Shown: positions 18,454-27,752, numbered from the stretch's first letter. The stretch: DNA of 64,000 bases from Flavobacterium taihuense (GCF_019351435.1 NZ_JAHWYN010000015.1:51392-115391), one strand, 5' to 3'. The notes: generated by a model not told the origin, from the letters alone. Numbers and translations are program-made.

Positions 18454-19782
18454 ATGGCAGATTTAGCAAAAGGAAGCAAAAAGTTATTGAACGCATGGGC
18501 ATTTTACGATTGGGCAAATTCTGTTTACACACTCACAATTGCTTCGGCTGTATTTCCAATATTTTATGAGGCTTTATTTTCAAATCGTGATCATTACATT
18601 GATGTTTTTGGACTTCATTTGAAAAATTCGGCTTTAATTAGTTTTATTACAGCAGCTGCATTTTTAGTTATTTGCTTTATTTCTCCTCTACTATCGGGTA
18701 TAGCTGATTATGTTGGTAATAAAAAATCATTTATGAAATTTTTTTGTTACGTAGGTTCATTATCCTGTATGGGATTGTACTGGTTTAATCTTGAAAATAT
18801 TTATATTGGACTAGCATTTTATTTTTTAGGATTAATAGGTTATTGGGGAAGTTTAGTTTTCTATAATTCATATTTGCCAGATATTGCTTTTGTAGAGCAG
18901 CAAGATAAAATTAGTGCCAAAGGTTATTCATTAGGCTATATAGGAAGTGTGCTTTTATTGGTCATCAATTTAGCGATGATTATGAAACCTAGCTTGTTTT
19001 ATATTTCAGGAATTCCAGAAGTAGCAAGAGATAATGCTATGCGTTATTCTTTTATAATGGTAGGAGTGTGGTGGATATTATTCAGTCAATATACCTATTA
19101 TTATTTGCCAAAAGGAAATAAAAATGTCAATAGCAAATTAACTAAGTCGATTGTTTTTAACGGATTCAAAGAATTGAAAAAGGTTTGGTTTTTATTAAAT
19201 GAAAATATTGCGTTGAGACGGTATTTAGGAGGATTTTTTGTCTCCAGTATGGGAGTACAAACTGTAATGTTGGTTGCTACTTATTTTGGTGCACAGGAAA
19301 TTCAATGGTCATCAAAAGAAGAAAGTACCATTGGATTAATTATTTGTATCTTACTTATACAATTAGTAGCTGTTGCTGGAGCAATTTTGACATCAAGAGC
19401 GTCGGCAAAATTTGGAAATATTCCAACCTTAATTGCAATTAATAGTGTTTGGGCCGTATTTTGTGGCCTTGCATTTTTTATAACACTGCCTATGCATTTT
19501 TATATTATGGCAACAGTTGCAGGATTTGTAATGGGAGGAATTCAATCTTTGTCACGTTCCACATATTCAAAATTATTACCTGATACTGATGATACTACTT
19601 CCTTCTTTAGTTTTTATGATGTTGCTGAGAAAATAGGAATCGTAATTGGGATGTGTGTTTATGGCATTATTGATCAAATAACAGGAAGCCCGAGAATGGC
19701 AATTGTTATTTTGGCTGTCTTTTTTGTTATTAGTGTCTTTTTATTGAGACGTGTTCCCCAAAAGAGGACTAGTAATTTATAA
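18454..19782 (+). CDS. MFS transporter, UMF1/Atg22-like
   Basis: A 442-residue membrane protein with about 12 hydrophobic segments. The N-terminal A-W-A-F-Y-D-W-A-N-S-V-Y motif is the signature of the UMF1/Atg22-like branch of the major facilitator superfamily, and G-Y-W-G-S-L-V-F-Y-N-S-Y-L-P and G-G-I-Q-S-L-S-R-S-T-Y-S-K-L-L-P are also typical. The fungal relatives export amino acids from the vacuole; bacterial substrates are largely unknown, so no substrate is assigned. It stands alone, 189 bases after the protease gene, and converges with the minus-strand sigma-factor operon across a long hairpin. Confidence 0.85.
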   Translation: MADLAKGSKKLLNAWAFYDWANSVYTLTIASAVFPIFYEALFSNRDHYIDVFGLHLKNSALISFITAAAFLVICFISPLLSGIADYVGNKKSFMKFFCYVGSLSCMGLYWFNLENIYIGLAFYFLGLIGYWGSLVFYNSYLPDIAFVEQQDKISAKGYSLGYIGSVLLLVINLAMIMKPSLFYISGIPEVARDNAMRYSFIMVGVWWILFSQYTYYYLPKGNKNVNSKLTKSIVFNGFKELKKVWFLLNENIALRRYLGGFFVSSMGVQTVMLVATYFGAQEIQWSSKEESTIGLIICILLIQLVAVAGAILTSRASAKFGNIPTLIAINSVWAVFCGLAFFITLPMHFYIMATVAGFVMGGIQSLSRSTYSKLLPDTDDTTSFFSFYDVAEKIGIVIGMCVYGIIDQITGSPRMAIVILAVFFVISVFLLRRVPQKRTSNL

Positions 19783-19845
19783 ACTATTAGTGTCAAAAGT
19801 TTATAGATTTCGACAACAGATTATTTTTTTGGACAGAGATCACAA

Positions 19846-19902
19846 AAAAATTACCGCATATTCATAGATTACACAAAATCTACGAATCTGCGGAAATTTT
19901 TT
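19846..19902. terminator. Long hairpin between convergent transcription units
   Basis: Arms of about 25 bases (19846-19870 and 19877-19901) pair with a few mismatches around a short loop (centred on ACACA), with A and T tracts at the ends. It lies between the MFS gene and the minus-strand head-GIN gene and can serve both directions. Confidence 0.75.
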
Positions 19903-19928
19903 ACAAACTATAATTTGCAATTTTTTTA

Positions 19929-20654
19929 TTACATTTTTACAATCTCACCAGAGCCGCTCACCTTGGTGTCTTTGATATCAGGATTACCTTTATAACTTAT
20001 GTTTCCAGAACCCGAAACTCTTGCAATTAAACTCTCAATGCAATTTACCTTCATATCACCCGACCCAGAAATTGTTAAATTTGATTTTTTGGCAATTAAA
20101 TTAGCTGCGTCAACATCTCCAGAACCCGATATTTTGAAAGTAAAATTATCTGAATTTCCAGTCAAAACTACATCTCCGGAACCACTTATATTTGCTTCAA
20201 AATCAGTAGTTTTAACATCTAAAGTCATATCACCGGAGCCTGATAATTTAGCAACGAATTTAGAACCAACTATAGTGTTTTTGGATTTAAGATCTCCTGA
20301 ACCAGATAACGAAACTAAACTTATTTGATCAAATGGCACAGTTAGGATAATATTTTTGTTCGTACTAATATTTATATTCTTGTCAGTATAAATTTTCAAC
20401 ACATTTCCTTCGACTTCCACTTTTATATAAGGAAGTAAATTTCCCTCTCCCTTAATGGATATTGTGCCCTCAGCGCCAGAAACCAAAAGCACATCAAAAA
20501 AGCCAGAAACATTTATTTCGTCATATCCTGCTGTCATTCGTTTCTCGGTAACTACTTTTCCGTTTCCTTTTACTTTTTTATTTGACCATTGTGCATTTGC
20601 AATTGTTGTAAAAAACAAAGCGCTAAAAATGATTACTAGAATTGAATTTTTCAT
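19929..20654 (-). CDS. Exported head-GIN/DUF2807 beta-repeat protein
   Basis: A 241-residue secreted protein with a signal peptide (I-L-V-I-I-F-S-A-L-F-F-T-T-I-A-N-A-Q). The mature part is repeats built on S-G-S-G-D (at least six copies between about 115 and 230), matching the putative auto-transporter adhesin head-GIN domain found widely in Bacteroidota. The repeats should form a beta-helix. No enzyme motif is present. It is the last gene of a minus-strand set: sigma factor, anti-sigma-like membrane protein, DUF4097-like protein, this protein. Role probably in the cell envelope and under control of the sigma factor (inference). Confidence 0.82.
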   Translation of the reverse strand: MKNSILVIIFSALFFTTIANAQWSNKKVKGNGKVVTEKRMTAGYDEINVSGFFDVLLVSGAEGTISIKGEGNLLPYIKVEVEGNVLKIYTDKNINISTNKNIILTVPFDQISLVSLSGSGDLKSKNTIVGSKFVAKLSGSGDMTLDVKTTDFEANISGSGDVVLTGNSDNFTFKISGSGDVDAANLIAKKSNLTISGSGDMKVNCIESLIARVSGSGNISYKGNPDIKDTKVSGSGEIVKM

Positions 20655-20710
20655 TTTTTATTGATTAAAATTATTGATTGATTTTGAACTTGATAATATG
20701 ATTGAAACTC

Positions 20711-21781
20711 CTATTGAACTTCCTTTTTATACAATTTCACATTGCCATAATCAGAAGTGATTGAAATTTTATTTTCACCTTTTTTCTTAAAAAAACCACT
20801 AATTCTTTTAGTATAATTGGTTTCTTCTTTTGAATTCACGCTCAACTCATTGTCATATTTAAAATCGCCATATCTTACCGATATATCAAAATCAAAAACA
20901 TAATTTGGCTGGAAACCAATATCTACACCTGTATATCCGGCTACAATATTTATATTATTGGCTTTCGCTTGAATGGCATCAATTGAAATGTTACTATATT
21001 TTGTATTTAATTTCAATTGATTAGAAAGTGAACCAATATCAATAGTCAAATAATTTCCATTTCCATCCAATGAATTGAGTTTATTAATTTTGACACTCCC
21101 GTATTTACTGTTGTATTTTACATCATTGCCTTCGTTAATCTCAATTTCAGAATAATCGGAAAGTAAATCAAGCTTAGTTACTTCATTCATTTTCAATCCT
21201 GAATATTTAGAGGTAATCGCCCCACTTTTCAAATATTCAATAGTTGAATTAGAGCAATATCCAATATAGATTGTATTGCTGTTTCCGTTTAATTTGCCCA
21301 AATTAATTTTCCCATATTTACAATTAATATCAGTTGTGGAAAATAGATCCGTACTGTTAATATTTCCGTACTTGTTATTCAGTTTTACGGTTCCGTTTTT
21401 CGGGATTTTAATGGTGTAATTGATTTCAAAATTATTGTTTCTTCCATTGTTTTTGATACTGGTACTTGTAAAAACCGTTTTGGCGGTAACCATGCTTTTT
21501 AAACCAATAAAATCCACATCAATTCCCGCTAATTTTTCGTTTACCCATTTTTCATTATCACCACTAACCTTAATGAAGACTTCAATTTCTATTTTATCCT
21601 CATTCCATGTAGTGACGAAAATACTTCCATAAGAATTTTCAATATTGATTCCAGCGTCACTATTTACGACATAAGCTTTGCTGATGTTTTTTTGCTTTGT
21701 GAAAGTAAAATCATCATTCGAAAATCCTAAAAAAGGAATTAAAAATAATAATATCAGTATGTTATATTGTTTTTTCATCAT
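20711..21781 (-). CDS. Exported beta-strand-repeat protein (DUF4097-like)
   Basis: A 356-residue secreted protein with a signal peptide (I-L-I-L-L-F-L-I-P-F-L-G-F-S). The mature chain is a run of short beta strands with recurring N-x-Y-G-N/S and K-Y-G/S units (for example L-N-N-K-Y-G-N-I-N-S, Y-N-S-K-Y-G-S-V-K, S-D-Y-G-N-V-K), suggesting a right-handed beta-helix like the DUF4097 family. No lipobox. Its start overlaps the end of the anti-sigma-like gene by 20 bases, so it is co-expressed with the sigma factor. Likely an envelope-associated protein; function unknown. Confidence 0.72.
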   Translation of the reverse strand: MMKKQYNILILLFLIPFLGFSNDDFTFTKQKNISKAYVVNSDAGINIENSYGSIFVTTWNEDKIEIEVFIKVSGDNEKWVNEKLAGIDVDFIGLKSMVTAKTVFTSTSIKNNGRNNNFEINYTIKIPKNGTVKLNNKYGNINSTDLFSTTDINCKYGKINLGKLNGNSNTIYIGYCSNSTIEYLKSGAITSKYSGLKMNEVTKLDLLSDYSEIEINEGNDVKYNSKYGSVKINKLNSLDGNGNYLTIDIGSLSNQLKLNTKYSNISIDAIQAKANNINIVAGYTGVDIGFQPNYVFDFDISVRYGDFKYDNELSVNSKEETNYTKRISGFFKKKGENKISITSDYGNVKLYKKEVQ

Positions 21782-22298
21782 TTAATTTTTTTAGTTTTTC
21801 TGTTTCTTCAATATGATGCAAAACATTTTGCAAAAATGAAATTCTGGTTTGTAAATTACTAATCATGGCATAAATAATGGGTTTGCTTTCACCATTTGCT
21901 TCCAATTCATGTTTGATTTTTTCATAATCGCTATCCAGCGATTTCATCTGTTGCAATGCATCACTAATTATTTTCTCATTCTCGGGTGATTTCTTGGCTT
22001 TAATCTGATCTAACTGATGTTCAATCAAAACTGTAAAAATCGAATCGGTTTGCTTGGTTTCTTTAGAGGCAAATTTTAATTCTTTCGGTTTTTCATTGTT
22101 CGTATAAAACATTGTAATTCCTAACATAACAACCACAGATGCAGCTATGGCATAGATAAATCCAAAATTCCTTTTTCTTTTTTTAAGGGTTAATTTTTCT
22201 GAAAACCGATTTTTATGTTGGCTATCCATTTCATGAACATCCCATTGATTTTCTAAATTTTCAAATAATTGATCTAATTTTTCATTTTTCATTTTCAT
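21762..22298 (-). CDS. Probable anti-sigma factor-like membrane protein
   Basis: A 178-residue protein with a charged cytoplasmic N-terminus (about 1-45, containing L-F-E-N-L-E-N-Q-W-D-V-H-E), a single membrane segment (F-I-Y-A-I-A-A-S-V-V-V-M-L-G-I-T-M-F, about 46-64) and a helical, probably coiled-coil periplasmic tail. The layout and its 4-base overlap with the ECF sigma gene are those of a membrane anti-sigma factor. I see no zinc-binding H-x3-C-x2-C motif, so it is not of the ZAS type. The periplasmic tail could be the sensor (inference). Confidence 0.7.
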   Translation of the reverse strand: MKMKNEKLDQLFENLENQWDVHEMDSQHKNRFSEKLTLKKRKRNFGFIYAIAASVVVMLGITMFYTNNEKPKELKFASKETKQTDSIFTVLIEHQLDQIKAKKSPENEKIISDALQQMKSLDSDYEKIKHELEANGESKPIIYAMISNLQTRISFLQNVLHHIEETEKLKKLNDEKTI

Positions 22299-22849
22299 AT
22301 CTCATTTAATTTTTTTCTTAAACTTTCTTTAGCTCTGCTCAATGTTGTTCTACAATTGGCATAACTAATTTTAAGAATTTCGCTTATTTCTTCTTGATCA
22401 TAACCCTCAATATAGAATAAAGTAAGAACCATGCTGTAATTGTATTTTAAGGACTGAATGGCGTCCAAAACCTGTTTGACTTTTAAATTATTAAAATCTA
22501 ATTTCTCTTCCCAATCATTATCTGATTCTTCTAGTTTATAAAGTGTTTTTTCAAAATCTTCTGTTTTAAATTGATTATTCTTTTTGTAAAAATCAATACT
22601 GTAATTGACTATAATTCGTTTCAACCAAGCGCCGAAGGCTACTTCTTGCTTGAAATCATTTATTTTGGTAAATGCTTTCAAAAAGCCTTCTTGCATGACG
22701 TCTTCGGCAAAATGCTCGTCTTTCACAATTCGATAGGCCACATTATACATCGCCTTGCAATAGCGATTATAAATCTCAAATTGTGCTTTCTGATTGTTCT
22801 CTTTGCAAAGCGAAATTAATTCTTCGATATTTTGACTGGTCAGATTCAA
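22295..22849 (-). CDS. ECF-type RNA polymerase sigma factor
   Basis: A 184-residue sigma-70 family protein of the extracytoplasmic-function group. Region 2 is visible at about 20-90 (Y-R-I-V-K-D-E-H-F-A-E-D-V-M-Q-E-G-F and the following W-L-K-R-I-I-V-N), and region 4 at about 120-178 (helix-turn-helix with Y-D-Q-E-E-I-S-E-I-L-K-I-S-Y and C-R-T-T-L-S-R-A-K). The gene overlaps the next gene by four bases (ATGA). It heads a four-gene operon whose other products are a membrane protein and two exported beta-rich proteins, so it likely answers an envelope signal and activates its own operon (inference). Confidence 0.9.
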   Translation of the reverse strand: MNLTSQNIEELISLCKENNQKAQFEIYNRYCKAMYNVAYRIVKDEHFAEDVMQEGFLKAFTKINDFKQEVAFGAWLKRIIVNYSIDFYKKNNQFKTEDFEKTLYKLEESDNDWEEKLDFNNLKVKQVLDAIQSLKYNYSMVLTLFYIEGYDQEEISEILKISYANCRTTLSRAKESLRKKLNEI

Positions 22850-22958
22850 TTAAATAGTTATGATTTGTAGTAAAGACATGAAAGTTTTTGGTTTGTTACA
22901 GTTTGTGATTTTTTTTCGATAATTAAAAAAAACTAATATTTAAGTTCAAAAAAAACAT

Positions 22959-22994
22959 AATAACATTATTTTTAGTAATAAAAATAATGTTATT
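22959..22994. repeat. 16-base perfect palindrome overlapping a -7 box
   Basis: Arms AATAACATTATTTTTA (22959-22974) and TAAAAATAATGTTATT (22979-22994) pair perfectly around GTAA. The right arm runs into TATTTTTG (22991-22998), a -7-type box 24 bases before the lipoprotein gene at 23022. It sits in the divergent gap between the sigma factor and the lipoprotein, so it may be an operator. Low complexity (A/T) weakens the case. Confidence 0.55.
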
Positions 22995-23021
22995 TTTGAC
23001 TTATAAATATAAAACCAATTT

Positions 23022-23714
23022 ATGAAAAAATTTACAACTTCGTTTTTATTAACGTTTTTAATAACGTTCTCTTTTATCGCATGCACTAATAATTCTTCAG
23101 ATGATGATTCAACTACCGAAAATTCGACTGGGGATTATTGGCCAACAACGGTAGATAATAATTGGGTTTTCACTCAAAATGGGGAAGAAACCAATATAAA
23201 AATAATAGGTATTGATGAAATAGATGGTGCAAAATATTATAAGTTTGATCAAATGATTGGTGCTACGTCTTCAATTGGTGCACAAGGTTCAGTATGGCTT
23301 AAGAAAAATAATGGCGATTATTACATTAAAATGGGGGAAATTAATATTGATTATGCTGGTTATACTGGTAAGATGACAGGATATCAATTTATTTTTTTTA
23401 AAGATTATTTGGAAGTTAATCAAACTTGGAGTGGCACATATTCAAATACTACAAGTTATAATATTCCAAATTTCCCAGCGATGGTAACAACTGTAAATTA
23501 TACTGGAAAAATTTTAGAAAGAGGATCTACTTTAATGGTAAATACTATAAATTATAAAGATGTGATCAAATTTAGTTTTACGCAAAAAGCTTCTATTACC
23601 GGACAAGCTAGTTCTGAAACTGTAACAAATTATTGGATTGCTAAAAATGTTGGTGTAATAAAGATGGAAACTAATGGGGCTGTCTGTGAACTTAAATCAT
23701 ATGTTATAAAATAA
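23022..23714 (+). CDS. Putative surface lipoprotein, function unknown
   Basis: A 230-residue lipoprotein: signal peptide F-L-L-T-F-L-I-T-F-S-F-I-A-C with the lipid-acceptor cysteine at about 21, followed by T-N-N-S-S-D-D-D. A serine-aspartate run soon after the cysteine resembles the lipoprotein export signal known for Flavobacterium, so the protein may be shown on the cell surface (inference). The mature part contains Y-W-P-T-T-V-D-N-N-W-V-F and W-I-A-K-N-V-G-V-I-K, a pattern of small beta-rich lipoproteins in this phylum that I cannot link to a function. Divergent from the sigma-factor operon; followed by a good terminator. Confidence 0.75.
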   Translation: MKKFTTSFLLTFLITFSFIACTNNSSDDDSTTENSTGDYWPTTVDNNWVFTQNGEETNIKIIGIDEIDGAKYYKFDQMIGATSSIGAQGSVWLKKNNGDYYIKMGEINIDYAGYTGKMTGYQFIFFKDYLEVNQTWSGTYSNTTSYNIPNFPAMVTTVNYTGKILERGSTLMVNTINYKDVIKFSFTQKASITGQASSETVTNYWIAKNVGVIKMETNGAVCELKSYVIK

Positions 23715-23733
23715 CATGTTAAAAATTTAAATC

Positions 23734-23764
23734 AAAAACCCAAAATTATTTTTTGGGTTTTTTT
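23734..23764 (+). terminator. Terminator after the lipoprotein gene
   Basis: AAAACCCAAAA / TTTTGGGTTTT stem with a short A/T loop, followed by T residues. The remainder of the 23715-23983 gap holds the lon promoter box; see rejected items for an open frame there. Confidence 0.85.
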
Positions 23765-23930
23765 ATGCTTTTTATTTATAGCCATTCCTTTAATTTTTAT
23801 ACTTAAACAAAATAATAAAAATCTTGAGTATCGATTAATACCTTTTGGCATAATGATTGCCTTATTTTATAGCTCAATATTATACTGTATTTATACATCG
23901 ATATTAGCCCAAAATATTGTTGCGATACCT

Positions 23931-23938
23931 TATATTTG
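23931..23938 (+). promoter_or_regulatory. Putative -7 box of the lon promoter
   Basis: TATATTTG, a perfect TAnnTTTG match, 45 bases before the lon start. No well-placed TTG is seen upstream. Confidence 0.5.
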
Positions 23939-23983
23939 CGTTCCGATTTAAAAAATTAATGACAAAAAGACTTAAATACTACT

Positions 23984-26437
23984 ATGTCAAATCATAAAAT
24001 ACTTACTATTGACAATCTGTCACTTCAAGAATTTGATTCTGAAGCCGAATTAATTCCATTATTGACTCCAGAAGATGAGGAAGAAATGAATAACGAAGAA
24101 TTACCCGATTCTTTACCTATTTTACCTTTACGCAATACGGTTTTATTCCCTGGAGTAGTTATTCCTATTTCGGCAGGAAGAGACAAATCAATCAAATTGA
24201 TTAATGATGCTAATGCTGCCGGAAAAGTAATTGGAGTAGTGGCTCAAATCAATGAAGAGGATGAAGATCCTTCATTTGATGATGTTCATAAAATTGGCAC
24301 TGTAGCCCGTATTCTTCGCGTTTTAAAAATGCCTGATGGTAATGTTACGGTTATCCTTCAAGGAAAAAAGCGTTTTGAATTGGCCGAAATGGTTTCAGAA
24401 GAGCCTTATTTAAAAGCTAAAATTAAAGAGGTACCAGAAAAAAGACCAGCTAAAAAAGATTCTGAGTTTAATGCTATCATTGACTCTGTAAAAGAATTGG
24501 CTGTTCAAATTATAAATGAAAGTCCGAATATTCCTTCAGAAGCTACTTTTGCAATAAAAAATATTGGAAGTCCATCCTTTTTGATCAGTTTTGTTTCTTC
24601 AAACATGAACTTATCTGTAAAAGAAAAACAAGATTTGTTGTCAATCAATGGATTAAAAGACCGCGCATTGGAAACTTTGCGTTATATGAATGTGGAGTTG
24701 CAAAAACTAGAATTGAAGAATGATATTCAATCCAAAGTTCGTTTTGACTTAGACCAACAGCAAAGAGAATATTTCCTGCACCAGCAAATGAAAACCATTC
24801 AAGAAGAATTGGGAGGCGTTTCGCAGGAAGAAGAAATGGACGAAATGAGTCTGAAAGCCAAAACCAAAAAATGGGACGAAAAAACGCAAAAACATTTCGA
24901 AAAAGAATTGTCTAAAATGCGTAGAATGAATCCACAAGCTCCTGATTTTGGTATTCAAAGAAATTATTTAGAATTGTTTTTAGAATTGCCTTGGGGCGAA
25001 TTTTCTAAAGATAATTTTGATTTGAAACATGCTCAAAAAGTATTAGACAAAGATCATTTTGGTTTAGAAGATGTCAAAAAGAGAATGATTGAACATTTGG
25101 CTGTACTTAAATTGAGAAATGACATGAAGTCACCAATCATTTGTCTAACAGGACCTCCAGGAGTTGGAAAAACTTCTATCGGTAAATCTGTTGCCGAAGC
25201 ATTGGGAAGAGAATATGTACGTATCTCATTGGGAGGTTTACGCGATGAAGCCGAAATTCGCGGTCATAGAAAAACCTATATTGGAGCTATGCCGGGAAGA
25301 ATTATTCAGAGTTTAAAAAAAGCAGGAACATCAAATCCTGTGTTTGTTTTGGATGAAATAGACAAACTGTCTTCAAGCCATAATGGAGATCCATCTTCTG
25401 CATTATTGGAAGTTTTAGATCCAGAACAAAACAGTTCATTTTATGATAATTTCCTTGAAATGGGTTACGATTTATCTAAAGTGATGTTTATTGCCACTTC
25501 CAATAATATGTCAGCAATTCAACCTGCATTAGTTGACCGTATGGAAGTAATCAAAATGTCAGGATATACCATTGAAGAAAAAGTAGAAATTGCAAGAAAA
25601 CATTTGTTTTCAAAACAATTAGCTGCACACGGATTGAAGCCCAAAGATTTGAGTATTGGCAAAAAACAATTGGAAAAAATTGTAGAAGGTTATACTCGTG
25701 AATCGGGTGTTCGTGGATTGGAAAACAAAATTGCACAAATCGTTCGTAATGCTGCCAAATCAGTAGCCATGGAGGAGGATTACAATAAAAAAGTAACCGA
25801 TGAAGATATTATAAAAGTTCTGGGCGTACCAAGATTAGAACGTGACAAATACGAAAACAATGAAGTTGCTGGTGTTGTTACAGGATTAGCTTGGACCAGT
25901 GTTGGTGGTGATATTCTATTTATTGAATCATTACTTTCGCCTGGAAAAGGAACAATGACTATTACCGGGAATTTAGGAACCGTAATGAAAGAATCGGCTA
26001 CTATTGCTCTCGAGTACATTAAAGCCAATGCCGAATTAATGGGATTGAATCCAGAAATACTGACTAAATACAACATTCATTTACATGTTCCAGAAGGCGC
26101 AACTCCTAAAGATGGTCCAAGTGCCGGTATCGCAATGCTGACATCGTTAGTTTCTTTATTTACTCAAAAAAGAGTAAAGAAAAACCTAGCAATGACAGGA
26201 GAAATCACTTTGAGGGGAAAAGTATTGCCAGTTGGCGGTATCAAAGAAAAAATATTGGCTGCAAAAAGAGCTAATATCAAAGAAATCATCCTTTGTCATG
26301 AAAACAAAAGTGATATCGATGAAATCAAACCTGAATATTTAGAAGGTCTTACGTTTCATTATGTGAAGGAAATGAACGAAGTTCTAGAAATTGCTATTAC
26401 TAAAGACAAAGTTAAAAACGCAAAAGACTTGAAATAA
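23984..26437 (+). CDS. lon: ATP-dependent protease La (Lon)
   Basis: LonA degrades misfolded and short-lived proteins in the cytoplasm. The 817-residue protein shows the substrate-binding N-domain (about 40-240, L-P-I-L-P-L-R-N-T-V-L-F-P-G), coiled-coil linker, AAA+ module with Walker A G-P-P-G-V-G-K-T at about 389 and Walker B V-F-V-L-D-E-I-D-K, and the C-terminal protease domain with catalytic serine near 712 (P-K-D-G-P-S-A-G) and lysine near 756 (G-G-I-K-E-K). About 35 extra acidic N-terminal residues precede the Lon domain, as is common in Flavobacteriia. Followed by porQ and cmk. Confidence 0.97.
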   Translation: MSNHKILTIDNLSLQEFDSEAELIPLLTPEDEEEMNNEELPDSLPILPLRNTVLFPGVVIPISAGRDKSIKLINDANAAGKVIGVVAQINEEDEDPSFDDVHKIGTVARILRVLKMPDGNVTVILQGKKRFELAEMVSEEPYLKAKIKEVPEKRPAKKDSEFNAIIDSVKELAVQIINESPNIPSEATFAIKNIGSPSFLISFVSSNMNLSVKEKQDLLSINGLKDRALETLRYMNVELQKLELKNDIQSKVRFDLDQQQREYFLHQQMKTIQEELGGVSQEEEMDEMSLKAKTKKWDEKTQKHFEKELSKMRRMNPQAPDFGIQRNYLELFLELPWGEFSKDNFDLKHAQKVLDKDHFGLEDVKKRMIEHLAVLKLRNDMKSPIICLTGPPGVGKTSIGKSVAEALGREYVRISLGGLRDEAEIRGHRKTYIGAMPGRIIQSLKKAGTSNPVFVLDEIDKLSSSHNGDPSSALLEVLDPEQNSSFYDNFLEMGYDLSKVMFIATSNNMSAIQPALVDRMEVIKMSGYTIEEKVEIARKHLFSKQLAAHGLKPKDLSIGKKQLEKIVEGYTRESGVRGLENKIAQIVRNAAKSVAMEEDYNKKVTDEDIIKVLGVPRLERDKYENNEVAGVVTGLAWTSVGGDILFIESLLSPGKGTMTITGNLGTVMKESATIALEYIKANAELMGLNPEILTKYNIHLHVPEGATPKDGPSAGIAMLTSLVSLFTQKRVKKNLAMTGEITLRGKVLPVGGIKEKILAAKRANIKEIILCHENKSDIDEIKPEYLEGLTFHYVKEMNEVLEIAITKDKVKNAKDLK

Positions 26438-26475
26438 TTTTTTAAAAAAAATCATTCCGATAGCTTTCGGGATTA

Positions 26476-26528
26476 AAATTCCAAATTCCAAATCTGAATC
26501 AAATCAGAGCCATTGGAATTTGGAATTT
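26476..26528 (+). terminator. Inverted repeat / terminator after lon
   Basis: Perfect 16-base arms AAATTCCAAATTCCAA (26476-26491) and TTGGAATTTGGAATTT (26513-26528). Just before it is a small palindrome CCGATAGCTTTCGG (26459-26472) of a kind often seen between genes in Flavobacterium. Placed 40 bases after lon, it probably ends the lon transcript. Confidence 0.7.
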
Positions 26529-26616
26529 GATTTTTATGCTTTTTTAGATGTTATTTTCGTATGTTTGATCTCGATAGATGTCGAGGAGTGTTAAACTTTT
26601 CTTTTTCAAATATTGT

Positions 26617-27639
26617 ATGTCCCAAAAAACTGTATTCTTCTTTTTATTCTTAATTTGTTCCGTTACTTACGGACAAATAGGAGGGAAGTACACGTATCAG
26701 TTTTTGGATTTAATTACTTCACCGAGACAAACGGCATTAGGCGGAAAAGTCATTACTATTTATGACGAAGATGTCAATCAAGCCCTTTTTAATCCTGCTT
26801 CTATTAACCAAGAAATGGACAATCACCTGTCTCTAAATTATGGTAATTATTACCAAGAAGTAACATATGGTACCACTTCATATGCATATACGTATGACCA
26901 GCATTTGCAAACATTTCAAGCAGGCATCAATTATATCAATTACGGAAAATTTGACGGATATGACGAGAATGGTTTGCCAACCAGTTCATTTACTGGAAGT
27001 GAAATTGCGCTTTCTTTGGGTTATGCGTACAATATTCCGTATACCGATATCCATTTAGGTGCCAATGCTAAACTGATTGGATCGACATTAGAGAATTACA
27101 GTTCATTTGGAGCAGCTGTAGATTTAGGAATGATATATATTGACGAAAAAAATGATGTGAATTGGGCTTTAACTTTAATGAATATTGGAACTCAATTTAC
27201 TACCTACGACGCCACCAGAGAAAAATTACCTTTTGAAATCATTGCGGGTGTTTCCCAGGAACTGGAGCATGTCCCAATCCGCTGGCATTTTACACTCGAA
27301 AATTTACAACAATGGAATTTGGCTTTTTCCAATCCTGTGAACTCACAAACAAGTATTGAGGGCAGTGTCTCCGAAGAAAAAATATCCGTTTTTAACAATG
27401 CGCTACGGCACATGATTTTGGGTGTCGAGCTTTTTCCTAAAAAAGCCTTTAATCTGAGATTGGGATATAATTTTAGAAGAGCCGCGGAATTGCAAATTCA
27501 GGACCAACGCAATTTTTCGGGATTGTCATTGGGTTTTGGTCTTAAATTAAACAAATTAAAATTCAATTATTCCTATTCCAAATATACATTGGCAGGAAAT
27601 ACAAGTTTATTTGGATTGATTGTTAATTTTGGAGAATAA
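26617..27639 (+). CDS. porQ: Type IX secretion system protein PorQ
   Basis: PorQ is an outer-membrane beta-barrel protein that works with PorU, PorV and PorZ in attaching type IX secretion cargo to the surface. From the ATG at 26617 the protein has a clean signal peptide (T-V-F-F-F-L-F-L-I-C-S-V-T-Y-G-Q), which is why this start is preferred over the ATG at 26578. The mature part opens with the T-Y-Q-F-L-D-L-I-T-S-P-R-Q-T-A-L-G-G motif shared by PorQ/PorV relatives and then alternates as a beta barrel, ending in an aromatic strand (F-G-L-I-V-N-F-G-E). The lon-porQ-cmk order supports the call. Confidence 0.88.
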   Translation: MSQKTVFFFLFLICSVTYGQIGGKYTYQFLDLITSPRQTALGGKVITIYDEDVNQALFNPASINQEMDNHLSLNYGNYYQEVTYGTTSYAYTYDQHLQTFQAGINYINYGKFDGYDENGLPTSSFTGSEIALSLGYAYNIPYTDIHLGANAKLIGSTLENYSSFGAAVDLGMIYIDEKNDVNWALTLMNIGTQFTTYDATREKLPFEIIAGVSQELEHVPIRWHFTLENLQQWNLAFSNPVNSQTSIEGSVSEEKISVFNNALRHMILGVELFPKKAFNLRLGYNFRRAAELQIQDQRNFSGLSLGFGLKLNKLKFNYSYSKYTLAGNTSLFGLIVNFGE

Positions 27640-27752
27640 TTTTCATAAAAAGAAGTAAAGAAGCAAGATAAAAGACGAAAGATGATCGAGCAAAGGTTCA
27701 TGAAATAAAGGATTATAGAATAATACATACAACTTACTTTTAAAATAAAAAC

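Noticed and set aside
19999..20328. 109-codon plus-strand frame with repeated P-E-P-x-x units.
   Set aside because: It is the antisense of the S-G-S-G-D repeats of the head-GIN gene.
23715..23951. Open frame of about 79 codons before lon, with two hydrophobic stretches, directly in frame with the lipoprotein stop.
   Set aside because: It has no usable start, runs through a terminator hairpin and the lon promoter box, and its hydrophobicity is what A/T-rich DNA gives by chance.
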